In this document: one piece after another, positions 56,378 to 64,000 of the stretch | Layout: every line of letters begins with the position of its first letter | Position numbering within the stretch: the first letter of the stretch is position 1 | Assembly (NCBI GenBank): GCA_944325305.1 | Contig: CALUZO010000001.1 | Span: 104,351-168,350, forward strand | Source of the DNA: an uncultured Rikenellaceae bacterium | GTDB taxonomy: Bacteria > Bacteroidota > Bacteroidia > Bacteroidales > Rikenellaceae | Length of the DNA: 64,000 nucleotides | Reading direction: 5' to 3' | The notes under the pieces: generated by a model | The model's database searches: none | What the model saw: only the letters and a program-made list of their open reading frames with translations | Told to the model about the DNA's origin: nothing | Made by a program: the position numbers and the translations under genes

Positions 56378-56409
56378 TGTCGAAGCCCTGCTAATTCAGG
56401 GCTTCGACA
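56378..56409 (-). terminator. Terminator after the lipocalin-like gene
   Basis: A 13-bp perfect stem (56378-56390 with 56397-56409) with a six-base loop, followed on the minus strand by a T tract. Confidence 0.9.
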
Positions 56410-56434
56410 AAAAGATCAATTATATCGGGGTCTG

Positions 56435-56995
56435 TTATTTTTCTTTTGTAAGGCTGAATCCTCCGAAGTTCAATACTGTGCAGCTGTCCTGTTCGACGAT
56501 AGTGCCGGTCTGTGTGAAGTCGATCGTCTGTCCGTTACCGATGCTTTTCCCGTGGAGGGTGATTTTATCGGCTTCGCCCTGAAGTTCCCACGATTCGACT
56601 GGAAGCGTTGCCATATTTATGGATGCTGCCTTTCCCTCTGTCATCAGTTCTACACCCATTATGTTAAGCGAGTCTGCAGGGTCTGTCATAATCCATTTAC
56701 CTACGGCTTTTGCATAAGTCGGATCTGTCGACACCTTAGTCGCAGGTGTGACTTCCGAGATTTTACCCACGTATGTGACTGAAATCAGATTGCCGATCAG
56801 AAGACCGTTAGCTTCTGCGGTGTCGGCATTTTCGAGCGTAAAGACATACGTTTGATCACCTGTCATCTCTTTGACTGCCACAGTATCAGCCGATGATTTT
56901 ACTATTACGCCGTCAAATTGTTTCGGTGTGTTATCCTTGCATGCCGTAAGGACAGACACTACTGCAAGTGCTGCAGCAAAAAGTGTTTTTTTCAT
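56435..56995 (-). CDS. Lipocalin-like lipoprotein
   Basis: A 186-residue lipoprotein with lipobox VLTAC (Cys about residue 19). After a short OB-like stretch (about 28-80, FDGVIVKSSADTVAVKEM), residues about 95-183 look like a lipocalin-type barrel found in Bacteroidota secreted proteins (VGKWIMTDPADSLNIMGVELMTEGKAASI, split: KWIMTDPADSLNI and GVELMTEGKA). Ligand and role are unknown. It is transcribed alone. Confidence 0.8.
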   Translation of the reverse strand: MKKTLFAAALAVVSVLTACKDNTPKQFDGVIVKSSADTVAVKEMTGDQTYVFTLENADTAEANGLLIGNLISVTYVGKISEVTPATKVSTDPTYAKAVGKWIMTDPADSLNIMGVELMTEGKAASINMATLPVESWELQGEADKITLHGKSIGNGQTIDFTQTGTIVEQDSCTVLNFGGFSLTKEK

Positions 56996-57175
56996 AGCGT
57001 TAAAATTTACGATGAAATTTATGGTGCGAATATAAGCAGATTACAGCATGAATGTTCCCGGCATGGAAAATATTTTTCGAAATAATCTCTATCTTAGGTT
57101 TTTCCATATATAGTTATACGGCATTAATTCTTATCGGATTCGACCTGAGATGCAGACGCAGGAGTTTTTTTTAAT

Positions 57176-57183
57176 TAAATTTG
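57176..57183 (+). promoter_or_regulatory. -7 box before the 57203 gene
   Basis: TAAATTTG matches TAnnTTTG and predicts a leader of about 13 bases. The upstream stretch TTTTTTTTAATTAAATTTG is T-rich. Confidence 0.45.
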
Positions 57184-57202
57184 TGGCGCTAAGAATCATA
57201 GG

Positions 57203-57706
57203 ATGAAAAAACTGGTTTTACTTATTCTGTTTTTTGTCGGGCTCGGAAGCGGATGTGCCAATTACAACCATCTCTGGATACACTCACCTAACGAAAAGCT
57301 CCCGCATATAGAGTCTTTTAGTGTCATACCTGCCGGACAATGGAGAGACTGTGCCCGTAAAAACGGTATTAACATCCGCAACGGCGAATGCAGGAATCCG
57401 GTTACGGTGCTTGGCCATTATCCAGAATATGTGGAACTGGCCGAGCAACTCGATGCCGAAAGCATGCAGATACCTATGGATCAATGGAATGCCATGACCG
57501 AAGATGAGCAGTGGAATACGACTACGACTTTTTTCGACTACATGATGAAGAACGATCATAATTTCCGATTAGCCACTCCTGTAGAAAAAGCACGCCCTGG
57601 AAGTTACTATATCAGAGAATTGAACTATTTATTCGGCAAAGGTTACAGACTCAGTCCTGACGGATTATGGCTTGTCAAATATGACCCTGTGCTCAAAAAA
57701 AGATAA
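57203..57706 (+). CDS. Hypothetical lipoprotein (167 residues)
   Basis: An exported lipoprotein with lipobox GLGSGC (Cys about residue 18). The mature part is small, with clusters of tryptophan (WIHSP, GQWRDC, DQWNAM) and three further cysteines. Residues about 80-165 are probably a compact alpha/beta domain. No family is recognised. Coding is supported by the signal peptide, a promoter box and codon patterns like those of the neighbours. Confidence 0.7.
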   Translation: MKKLVLLILFFVGLGSGCANYNHLWIHSPNEKLPHIESFSVIPAGQWRDCARKNGINIRNGECRNPVTVLGHYPEYVELAEQLDAESMQIPMDQWNAMTEDEQWNTTTTFFDYMMKNDHNFRLATPVEKARPGSYYIRELNYLFGKGYRLSPDGLWLVKYDPVLKKR

Positions 57707-58070
57707 CTTCAGGAGGTTATTCCGTATCGTGTCGCCGTACAACCGCAGTTTTCTGTTGCCAATCTTTTTATGTAGGGCATGATATCGTCCGACTGTTTCA
57801 TGCCAATCGATAACGGACATCTCCATTCTACGTACTTATCCGCATCGAGCATCATGAATTTTCAGTCTGTCATGGTTGCAGAATTAATATTGGACATCTC
57901 CTATTCATGCTATCAACGACCGTGCTGCATGACACTGAACGACATTATGCATAACTGAAATTAACGGTAGAATTATAATACATAAATGTTTTGCAAGGCT
58001 TGCAGTCATCGGCAGTTATCATAACATGACACGTGTCTTCTCACCTTTGCATGCTGAGACGCTTCTTGGA
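57707..58070. other. Intergenic region without a recognisable gene
   Basis: About 365 bases of convergent spacer before the MarC stop. Apart from the direct repeats at its right end, I see no gene or RNA. Confidence 0.55.
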
Positions 58071-58110
58071 TTGCACATTATCATACATTATTGCACATTA
58101 TCATACATTA
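58071..58110. repeat. Two-copy 20-bp tandem repeat
   Basis: TTGCACATTATCATACATTA occurs twice in direct tandem, followed by a partial third copy (TTGTCATAC). It lies three bases before the marC-type stop codon. Confidence 0.85.
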
Positions 58111-58113
58111 TTG

Positions 58114-58722
58114 TCATACGGCCAATTGTCCGACGAATGTGCCTATGCCGTTGAATACCATTTGAGTCCCGACTGCAGCCACGATCAATCCCATTATCCG
58201 GATTAGCGGCATCAGTATATTGTAGCGGTTCATAAAAGAGGCTATCGGGGCTGCATTTCGCATGACAACCCAGTTTATAGCTATTGCTAAAATTATGGCA
58301 ATAAGTGCAGTAGGCATTCCGTACATCGAAGGCATCGAAACGGCTGCCGTGATAGTGGCCGGCCCTGCGATCATGGGAACCGCAATAGGGACTACAATTA
58401 TGTCTTCGAGTTTAGTTTCGCCGTCAATGGACAGAACGGCTCCTTTCTGCAAACCCATAAACCCGTTATACAGCAGTACACCCCCGCAGGTTATCTGAAA
58501 CGCGTAAATCTCGAGATTGAAAACATAACCGAGAACGGCTTCGCCTGCGAGCATGAAGATTATCAGTACCTCCAGCGCCGTACGGTTCGAGCGGTTTATT
58601 ATTTTATGCAGGTCGATCTTGTCGTAATTATTGCGCAGCGACATCACCACGAACAATTTCTGCAACGGATTCACCAATGCAAAGAATGCAAAAAATGCCG
58701 CGAGGAACGTATTGATTGCCAT
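58114..58722 (-). CDS. MarC-family (UPF0056) membrane protein
   Basis: A 202-residue protein with six membrane helices. The start FLAAFFAFFALVNPLQKLFV and VPIAVPMIAGPATITAAVS are characteristic of MarC proteins, whose transport function is still unclear. It is encoded four bases after the YeiH-type gene and ends at the tandem repeat. Confidence 0.92.
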   Translation of the reverse strand: MAINTFLAAFFAFFALVNPLQKLFVVMSLRNNYDKIDLHKIINRSNRTALEVLIIFMLAGEAVLGYVFNLEIYAFQITCGGVLLYNGFMGLQKGAVLSIDGETKLEDIIVVPIAVPMIAGPATITAAVSMPSMYGMPTALIAIILAIAINWVVMRNAAPIASFMNRYNILMPLIRIMGLIVAAVGTQMVFNGIGTFVGQLAV

Positions 58723-58726
58723 CTTG

Positions 58727-59653
58727 TCAGAGTATTACCAACAGCGTTGCCACCATTATCGACGCCCACAGGATGAGCCCCATTGCAACAGGCTTGATCC
58801 CGACATTTCGGATGGATTGAATGGATAATCCGCTTCCGATCAGGAATAGTGTCATGGAGAGCATTTTGTGCGAAGCGATGCCTATGCCTTTCAAAAGTAC
58901 TGCAGGAATCGCGAAATAGGTGTTCGCCAGCATTGCCAGTATGAACAGAAATATGAACCATGGAATGGAGATCTTCCGGTTTGCATCCTTGCGGAAGAAC
59001 ATCATAGATACGAACGAGAGCGGAATGATCCACAGGGCACGGGTGAGTTTGACGGTTGTGGCTACGGCAAGGGCATCCGATCCGTATTGCGCTCCGGCTC
59101 CGACCACGGAACTTGTATCGTGTATGGCTATGGCAGCCCACATTCCGAACTGTTGCTCCGACAGTCCGAGCAGGTGTCCTATGGGCGGAAATATGAAAAG
59201 CGCTATGGCATTAAGCGCAAATATCACTGCCAACGACATGGATGTTTCGTCTTCATTCGCGTCGACCACAGGCGAAACGGCAGCTATGGCACTCCCGCCG
59301 CAGATAGCGGTTCCGGATGAAATCAACCACGAGAGTTTGTTAGGGACTTTCAACCATTTTCCGACAAACCATCCGATGAGGATCACTCCCGTGACAGATA
59401 TTATCGTGAACAACATCCCGTCACTCCCGGCTTTCAATGATTCGTGAAGGTTCATCCCGAACCCCAGCCCTACGACTGCGGCCTGCAACATGTATTTCGA
59501 TGCTTTTTTGTGATAATGCGGATAGGGATGTCTGAAGAGTAGTGCAAACACGATACCCGCAAAAAGGGCTATGGCCGGTGATACAAATGCCGAGGCTATG
59601 AAAAGCGCTATGAAAAGAATACGTACTGCCATTGCTATTGATTTTCTGCGCAA
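58727..59653 (-). CDS. YeiH-type (UPF0324) putative sulfate exporter
   Basis: A 308-residue membrane protein with about nine helices. Marks are FRHPYPHYHKKASKYMLQAAVVGLGFGMNL (split: LQAAVVGLGFGMNL), SSGTAICGGSAIAAVSPVVDA and AIAIHDTSSVVGAGAQYG. The family is thought to export sulfur or thiol compounds. Its gene lies 60 bases after a LysR gene on the same strand, as in many bacteria where the regulator controls it. Confidence 0.92.
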   Translation of the reverse strand: MRRKSIAMAVRILFIALFIASAFVSPAIALFAGIVFALLFRHPYPHYHKKASKYMLQAAVVGLGFGMNLHESLKAGSDGMLFTIISVTGVILIGWFVGKWLKVPNKLSWLISSGTAICGGSAIAAVSPVVDANEDETSMSLAVIFALNAIALFIFPPIGHLLGLSEQQFGMWAAIAIHDTSSVVGAGAQYGSDALAVATTVKLTRALWIIPLSFVSMMFFRKDANRKISIPWFIFLFILAMLANTYFAIPAVLLKGIGIASHKMLSMTLFLIGSGLSIQSIRNVGIKPVAMGLILWASIMVATLLVIL

Positions 59654-59712
59654 AACTACATACTAAAACGCAGGAAAACCAATACAATTTTACTATGGGT
59701 GATAACTTATTG

Positions 59713-60594
59713 TTATAGGGTATTTGCCAGGAATCTCAAAAACCGTTCCTGTATCTCGGAATGTGCACTTTGGGCAACCACGTAAGAAAACTCGCGTTCC
59801 AGTTGCAGACCTGGCACCTCGATCACCTTGAGTTTATCGTTCATCAATTCTTTGGTTACTGCGGATATGGACACGATCGAGAAAACCGTGGGACTGTTCT
59901 CTATGAATAATTTAATGCTTTCGGTACTGCCGAGCTGGAGCAGAATATTCATTTGGGAGAGTTTTTTGTTGTGTGCGGCCAATGCCTGCTCGATAACCTC
60001 CAGAGTGCCGGACCCTGTTTCACGCAGGACAAGCGGGAGGGAAGACAATTCTTCGATCGAGATTTCTTCCCCGATTTTATTTGTCGATCCCGTAACCAAT
60101 GCGAGTTCATCTTTTTGGAAAGGCGTATAACGCAGCGAAGGTTTACGGTGAGCTCCTTCTACGAGGCCTATGTCTATCTTATGCTCTTCGAGTGCTTGCT
60201 CGATCTGTTCCGTATTTCCGGATGTGAGGGTGAGCCGTACGTCCGGGAACAAGGAAATGAACCGTGCAACCAGCGGAGGAAGAATATATTGTGCTATAGT
60301 AGTGCTTGCCCCCACACGCAACTCTCCAGAGAAATTGCCTGTCAGAAGGTTCATCTCAAGCTGGAGACTGCGATATGTTTCCAGTATGGATTCCGCGTAC
60401 CGCAGCATGGTTTCGCCCGACCGCGTGAGTTTTACCGTGTTGCCGGCTCGTTCGAAAAGTTGTGTTTTGTATTCCGACTCGAGTTCTCTGATATGACGCG
60501 ATATGGCTGGCTGCGATATATGCAGTTCACCTGCAGCACGTGTAAAATTAAGATGCCGGGCCACGGAAACGAATACTGTCAAACGAAAATCCAT
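59713..60594 (-). CDS. LysR-family transcriptional regulator
   Basis: A 293-residue regulator with an N-terminal winged helix-turn-helix (FVSVARHLNFTRAAGELHISQPAISRHIRELE, split: HLNFTRAAGELH, ISQPAISRHI) and a C-terminal periplasmic-binding-like effector domain (about 90-293). It is encoded directly upstream of the YeiH-type exporter and on the same strand, so it probably regulates that gene and itself. The effector may be a sulfur compound; this follows from the pairing, not from the sequence. Confidence 0.93.
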   Translation of the reverse strand: MDFRLTVFVSVARHLNFTRAAGELHISQPAISRHIRELESEYKTQLFERAGNTVKLTRSGETMLRYAESILETYRSLQLEMNLLTGNFSGELRVGASTTIAQYILPPLVARFISLFPDVRLTLTSGNTEQIEQALEEHKIDIGLVEGAHRKPSLRYTPFQKDELALVTGSTNKIGEEISIEELSSLPLVLRETGSGTLEVIEQALAAHNKKLSQMNILLQLGSTESIKLFIENSPTVFSIVSISAVTKELMNDKLKVIEVPGLQLEREFSYVVAQSAHSEIQERFLRFLANTL

Positions 60595-61108
60595 ATTGAT
60601 AACTTTTTGTTATTGTAAATATATATAAAAAACATTGAAAGCAATCATTGTTCCCGTTAAACGATTTCGTTTGTCGCTATGTATCTGCGCATTTCGAAAC
60701 GTTTTTAGTGAAAGTCGTCGGCAATAACGTTTGAAGCAACATATCAGATTCTACTGGATGGTTAGGCAGATTTCTCCGTCGATTCCAGTGACAAAATGGC
60801 TGCCGATACGAGAAAAACGGACGTAAACGAGTTGGTTCCCATCTCTACATACACCCCTCAGGCGTCATACTGTTTCCCCATATCATGTCATACGGGTAGT
60901 CTGTTCTCCATGCCTTTTATACACCGGGAAACAAATTGACAGACTCCAACCCGTTAGCAGGTATTTATTGTTTGATCCTTTACATTTCCATGTTTAGCGT
61001 TGCCGGGCTCTTCCAAGCGCAACAAATCGTATGATTTCTATTCATAACCATACGGCTGTTGCTATTTGTTCTCAACGGTTTTTGATGGAAATATGCCATC
61101 CGTCATTC
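60595..61108. other. Gene-free region before the Ntn hydrolase leader
   Basis: About 515 bases with no credible open frame on either strand. It ends in a strong plus-strand terminator (61109-61147). No exact TAnnTTTG was found on the plus strand; TATATTTA at 60612-60620 on the minus strand may serve the LysR gene. The region could encode a small RNA ending at the terminator. Confidence 0.4.
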
Positions 61109-61147
61109 AGAATCGCAGAATTAATTAATTCTGCGATTCTTTTTTTT
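61109..61147 (+). terminator. Strong terminator or attenuator 50 bases before the Ntn hydrolase
   Basis: A perfect 32-base palindrome (61109-61140) followed by a run of T's to 61147. No open frame ends near it. It may end a small RNA or attenuate the leader of the following gene. Confidence 0.85.
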
Positions 61148-61198
61148 CGGTACGGGATGTGCTATCTCTATTTTATCTACGTCAAATTTTTGATCATT

Positions 61199-62269
61199 AT
61201 GAAAACGAACATCATTCAACGGACCGGTTCGGAGGCCGTGCCGTCATTTCAAGCCGTAGCTTGTACGGGCATTGCCCTGAGTGCTGCTGACGGCAGTTAC
61301 ATACAGGCTCGCACAATCGAATGGTCGCGCGGCGCCTTGGAAAGCGAATATGTGGTCATTCCACGTGGTCAGCGGCTGGTCTCATACACTCCGTCGGGGG
61401 CAAACGGCTTTGCTTTCGAGGCCCGTTACGGCGTGGCAGGACTGAGTGTCGTGCAGAAAGAATTCATCGCCGAAGGAATCAATGAGGCAGGCCTTTCGTG
61501 CGGATTATTCTTTTTCCCGCATTATGGAGGTTATGAGAATTACGACCCGACCCATAATGATCTGACAGTCGTTGACTTGCAACTGACGGCATGGATGCTC
61601 TCGCAATTCGCCACAATAGACGAAGTGAAAACATCCATAGGATCGATTCATGTAGTGGGTCTTGATACCGATGCGGTTGTTCACTGGCGCATTGGCGAAC
61701 CTTCCGGACGACAGGTGGTACTGGAGATAGTAGATGGAGTGCCGCATTTCTATGACAACGAGATCGGTGTCCTGACAAATGCCCCGGGATTCGAGTGGCA
61801 TCTGACCAATCTGAACAACTACATCAATCTGTTCCCGGGCGATGCTCCCGATCGTGTGCTTGGAGGCATGACACTTCGTCCTACCGGAAGCAATTCGGGT
61901 TTTCTCGGTCTTCCGGGCGATGCCACTCCGCCTTCACGTTTCGTACGCGCCGCATTTTACCGGGCTGTGGCCCCCCGGCGCGCCACAGCTTTGGAGACCG
62001 TGCTACAATGTTTTCACCTGCTTAATAATTTCGATGTTCCGATCGGAATCGAACATCCGGAAGGCCAGGTACCTGATATTCCGAGTGCCACACAATGGAC
62101 CTCGGCTGTAGACCTGACAAACAGACGAATCTATTACAAGACTGCGTATAACAGTACGATTCGCTGCATCGACCTTGCGGAGATAGATTTTGCAAAAGTC
62201 GCTTACCGATCATATCCGATGGATGCTACACGAGAACAGCCTATAGAAAAGATCAGGATAGAGGCATAA
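61199..62269 (+). CDS. Choloylglycine-hydrolase-family Ntn hydrolase
   Basis: A 356-residue enzyme of the bile-salt-hydrolase/penicillin-V-acylase family, which cleaves linear amides with an N-terminal cysteine made by removal of a propeptide. The nucleophile is Cys22 in AVACTGIAL. Other active-site positions: ARTIEW, GLSCGLFFFP, VLTNAPGFEWH (the conserved Asn), and SRFVRAAFY (the conserved Arg). In many bile salt hydrolases the second motif reads GRNxD rather than ARTIE, so the substrate may not be bile salts. No signal peptide is visible. The ATG at 61199 is used because the longer frame to 61031 passes through the terminator. Confidence 0.85.
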   Translation: MKTNIIQRTGSEAVPSFQAVACTGIALSAADGSYIQARTIEWSRGALESEYVVIPRGQRLVSYTPSGANGFAFEARYGVAGLSVVQKEFIAEGINEAGLSCGLFFFPHYGGYENYDPTHNDLTVVDLQLTAWMLSQFATIDEVKTSIGSIHVVGLDTDAVVHWRIGEPSGRQVVLEIVDGVPHFYDNEIGVLTNAPGFEWHLTNLNNYINLFPGDAPDRVLGGMTLRPTGSNSGFLGLPGDATPPSRFVRAAFYRAVAPRRATALETVLQCFHLLNNFDVPIGIEHPEGQVPDIPSATQWTSAVDLTNRRIYYKTAYNSTIRCIDLAEIDFAKVAYRSYPMDATREQPIEKIRIEA

Positions 62270-62543
62270 TATTGCGACGAAGTATCTGCGGCGCGTCGAT
62301 GAGTTCCGACAGCGATGGCAAAAAACAGAAAGGTTCGATCCGTATTGCACCAACGATAACTCCGATATCGGGAAACAAGTTTATGTCGGACCGAAGCGAC
62401 ATTACGGTACGGAAGCGTCCTATAGTGCGTGACACTATGGCATAAAACCGTCCGGGCGAGGTTCCAAGTGAACACGCAAAATAATTTAAAGAGTAACTGT
62501 ACCGAATAATGCAATGCAGGCAGGTCGGTTATGATATCAACAA
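62270..62543. other. Gene-free spacer
   Basis: About 275 bases after the Ntn hydrolase with no credible gene. A stem-loop follows at 62544-62577. Confidence 0.5.
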
Positions 62544-62577
62544 ACAGAGTCCCTATCTTTGCTGATAGGGACTCTGT
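62544..62577 (+). terminator. Hairpin after the Ntn hydrolase
   Basis: A 14-bp perfect stem (62544-62557 with 62564-62577) with loop TTTGCT. It could end transcription from either side. Confidence 0.75.
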
Positions 62578-62590
62578 CGTCCTTTGCTAT

Positions 62591-62713
62591 TTAACGATTC
62601 CCGGCAGGCATTTGATTCGAAACTTCAACCTCAGGTAAGTAGTATGTCCGATTAGCCGGATCAAATATTCCCGTCGTAATAGAAGTTTCTATGTTATTGT
62701 CACACCGTTTCCG
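62591..62713 (-). pseudogene. Orphan 3' coding fragment
   Basis: On the minus strand a frame closed by stops on both sides encodes about 40 residues ending in YYLPEVEVSNQMPAGNR and TAA at 62591. The composition is that of a secreted-protein C-terminus, but no start codon or upstream part is present. It lies just downstream of the GLUG fragment on the same strand. The parent family is not recognised. Confidence 0.45.
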
Positions 62714-62746
62714 TTATCTCCTTATCACGAGTCTTTCGGTCGTTTT

Positions 62747-63859
62747 TTATTGATTATACTGCAGATACGGCGGATTTATTGTTCCCCAGATATAATTACA
62801 TTCGGAATTCCAATGGTCATAGTTCCATTCATCGATGGCTTCGTTCATGTTCTGCATGGCTTTGCTCCAGGTAAGATTCATGCCGTCAACTATCAGTGCT
62901 TCGCCTGTGCCGGAATCACCGATGCCGCTGCCGTCGTAGTCGTTCCAGTAGCAGGCGGTGATGGAGCCATTGGTATTGCCTCCCGCCACAGCACCGGCAC
63001 TGGAACCTGAGATAGTACCAATTGAATAGCAAGCAGTGACGTATCCCTCATTAGATCCAGTCACGCCACCGACTGTAGTATTTCCTGTGACGCTCCCTGT
63101 TGTGCGACAGCATGCTACCATATATCCTTCCGTTTTGTTTGCACCCGTCACACCTCCGACATAGCTGTCCCCTGAGACGGATCCGGTAGATATGCAGGCA
63201 CTAATGAAGCCATTATTTTCGCCAGCCACAACGCCGACATAGTCACTCCCTGAGACAGATCCTCCTGTTACCGAACAGGCGGTGATGGTGCCATGATTCT
63301 CACCTGCCACAGCGCCTACCTTTTGACTGCCGGCTATCTGCACATCATTAAGTGTCAGGTTTCTTATTTCGCCGTCCTCATCGAGATAGCCGATCAATCC
63401 CACATAATCACCATCCGATGCATCGACAGTCAGTCCCGATATGGTATTGTTGCCACCGTCGAATGTACCGACGTAAGGTCTTTCGGATGTACCTATCGAC
63501 GTCCATTTCATGTCTTCAGGCATGGTAATGTCGGAAGTCAGAATACAATTTATCGATGAGTCGCCCAGCGCCGCTTGTGCCCATGTTTTCAGTCCGTCGG
63601 CGGAGTGTACGTAGAAAGTTTTTGATGCGAAGTCGAACCGGAAATCATCGTCGGGATCTTTGACCGTCAGGTTGATGTTGTTGAGGGTTCCGGCCTCAGT
63701 GACAAGAGGGGTAGGAAGTTCCATTTCGGAATAGCCGTTCAACAGCACCTTGCCGATAGCGTATCCGGGGACAACAGTCGCCTCCCAGCACGATTCTCCA
63801 TTGTAGTTGCAGGACTTCATCTGGACCCAACCTTCGTCAGAACCCTCTCCGATTATTCC
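62747..63859 (-). pseudogene. 5'-truncated GLUG-repeat adhesin-like gene
   Basis: The frame runs 13 sense codons upstream of the first ATG (63820) to a stop at 63860-63862, and the amino acids in that stretch (GEGSDEGWVQ) look coding. There is no signal peptide. From about residue 115 of the ATG form, five or six GLUG-type repeats follow (YVGLIGYLDEDGEI, KVGAVAGENHGTI, YVGVVAGENNGFI, YVGGVTGANK, TVGGVTGSNEGYV, GAVAGGNTNGSI). The end NPPYLQYNQ is natural. Such repeats occur in bacterial surface adhesins. The 5' part seems to have been lost next to an insertion-sequence end. Confidence 0.75.
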
Positions 63860-64000
63860 TTAAAGTTTGGAGAGCGATTTAAATTATTGTAATTTTACGC
63901 TCGTCGGGACGGGTGGTCCCGCCCCTTGGCGCTGGCCGTTCCCCGACCGATGAGTTTTATAGAGAAAAATAATGCGTGACACAGTTTATTTTACACGACC
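63850..64000 (+). mobile_element. Probable right end of an IS256-type insertion sequence
   Basis: On the plus strand the frame ending YSLKFGERFKLL with TAA at 63890-63892 resembles the C-terminus of IS256/mutator transposases. About 110 bases later the window ends in a sequence that, read inward from base 64000, is GGTCGTGTAAAATAAACTGTGTC, resembling the terminal repeats of that group. A GC-rich hairpin (CGGGAC/GTCCCG) lies between. Only about a dozen transposase codons are present on this side, so the element is truncated at its junction with the GLUG gene. Confidence 0.5.

Noticed and set aside
61031..61198. Longer start of the Ntn hydrolase
   Set aside because: It would span the perfect terminator palindrome at 61109-61147, and family members begin close to the catalytic cysteine.
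63901..63962. GC-rich inverted repeats taken as an attachment site
   Set aside because: They fit better as a terminator or internal hairpin of the IS end; no integrase or duplicated core is visible.

Overview
The window is one stretch of a Bacteroidota (Bacteroidales) chromosome of moderate GC content. Four things point there. Many genes start just after a TTTG-N19/20-TAnnTTTG promoter, the Bacteroidota pattern. Ribosome binding sites are weak. There are lineage markers: GldH beside a RicT/PSP1 protein, a DUF5686 protein with a carboxypeptidase-like N-terminal domain, an amidase followed by an MCE protein, and LptD. Lipoproteins and carbohydrate-active enzymes are common. Two futalosine-pathway menaquinone genes (mqnC, mqnE) and a choloylglycine-hydrolase-like enzyme would suit a gut Rikenellaceae/Alistipes-like lineage, but that placement is inference.

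Layout. 0-3.2 kb: the 3' end of mdh, a cardiolipin synthase and greA. 3.4-14.1 kb: an envelope block with a lipoprotein, an M3 peptidase lipoprotein and lptD leftward, and an amidase, an MCE protein and mutS2 rightward. 14.4-22.3 kb: housekeeping and cofactor genes (fhs, mqnC, ndk, the mqnE-PASTA-rluD operon, rpmH, rpsT, tRNA-Glu). 22.4-25.8 kb: a four-gene metal-chelate ABC importer operon. 25.9-33.9 kb: an aminotransferase, a DUF5686 outer-membrane protein, and a GH76 plus glutaminase-like lipoprotein operon. 33.9-41.5 kb: a leftward thiamine operon (thiD-thiS-second thiE-thiE-thiG-thiC-thiH-thiF) under a TPP riboswitch, ending in one or two tiny membrane-protein genes. 41.6-45.5 kb: a KDO/InaA-type kinase, a broken ABC ATPase, a CPA2 antiporter and tRNA-Asn. 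45.6-54.8 kb: the ricT-gldH-trmB operon, a NYN plus cold-shock-fold protein, and a rightward run of a hypothetical gene, rsmI, a DUF389 gene, an LpxL-like acyltransferase and a GT2. 54.9-62.3 kb: a GH3 enzyme, two small lipoproteins, the LysR-YeiH-MarC cluster and an Ntn hydrolase. 62.5-64 kb: decayed DNA with an orphan 3' coding fragment, a 5'-truncated GLUG-repeat gene and what looks like the end of an IS256-type element.

I see no CRISPR array, prophage, defence island or obviously new multi-gene system. The points most worth checking are: near-leaderless promoters on both mqn genes; a strong terminator with no gene before it, 50 nt ahead of the Ntn hydrolase; tandem tiny membrane proteins at the end of the thiamine operon; a ThiF without the usual zinc cysteines; and the IS/GLUG junction at the right edge. 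Start sites were chosen from promoter position, signal peptides and overlaps. No similarity search was run, so family names rest on recognised motifs.
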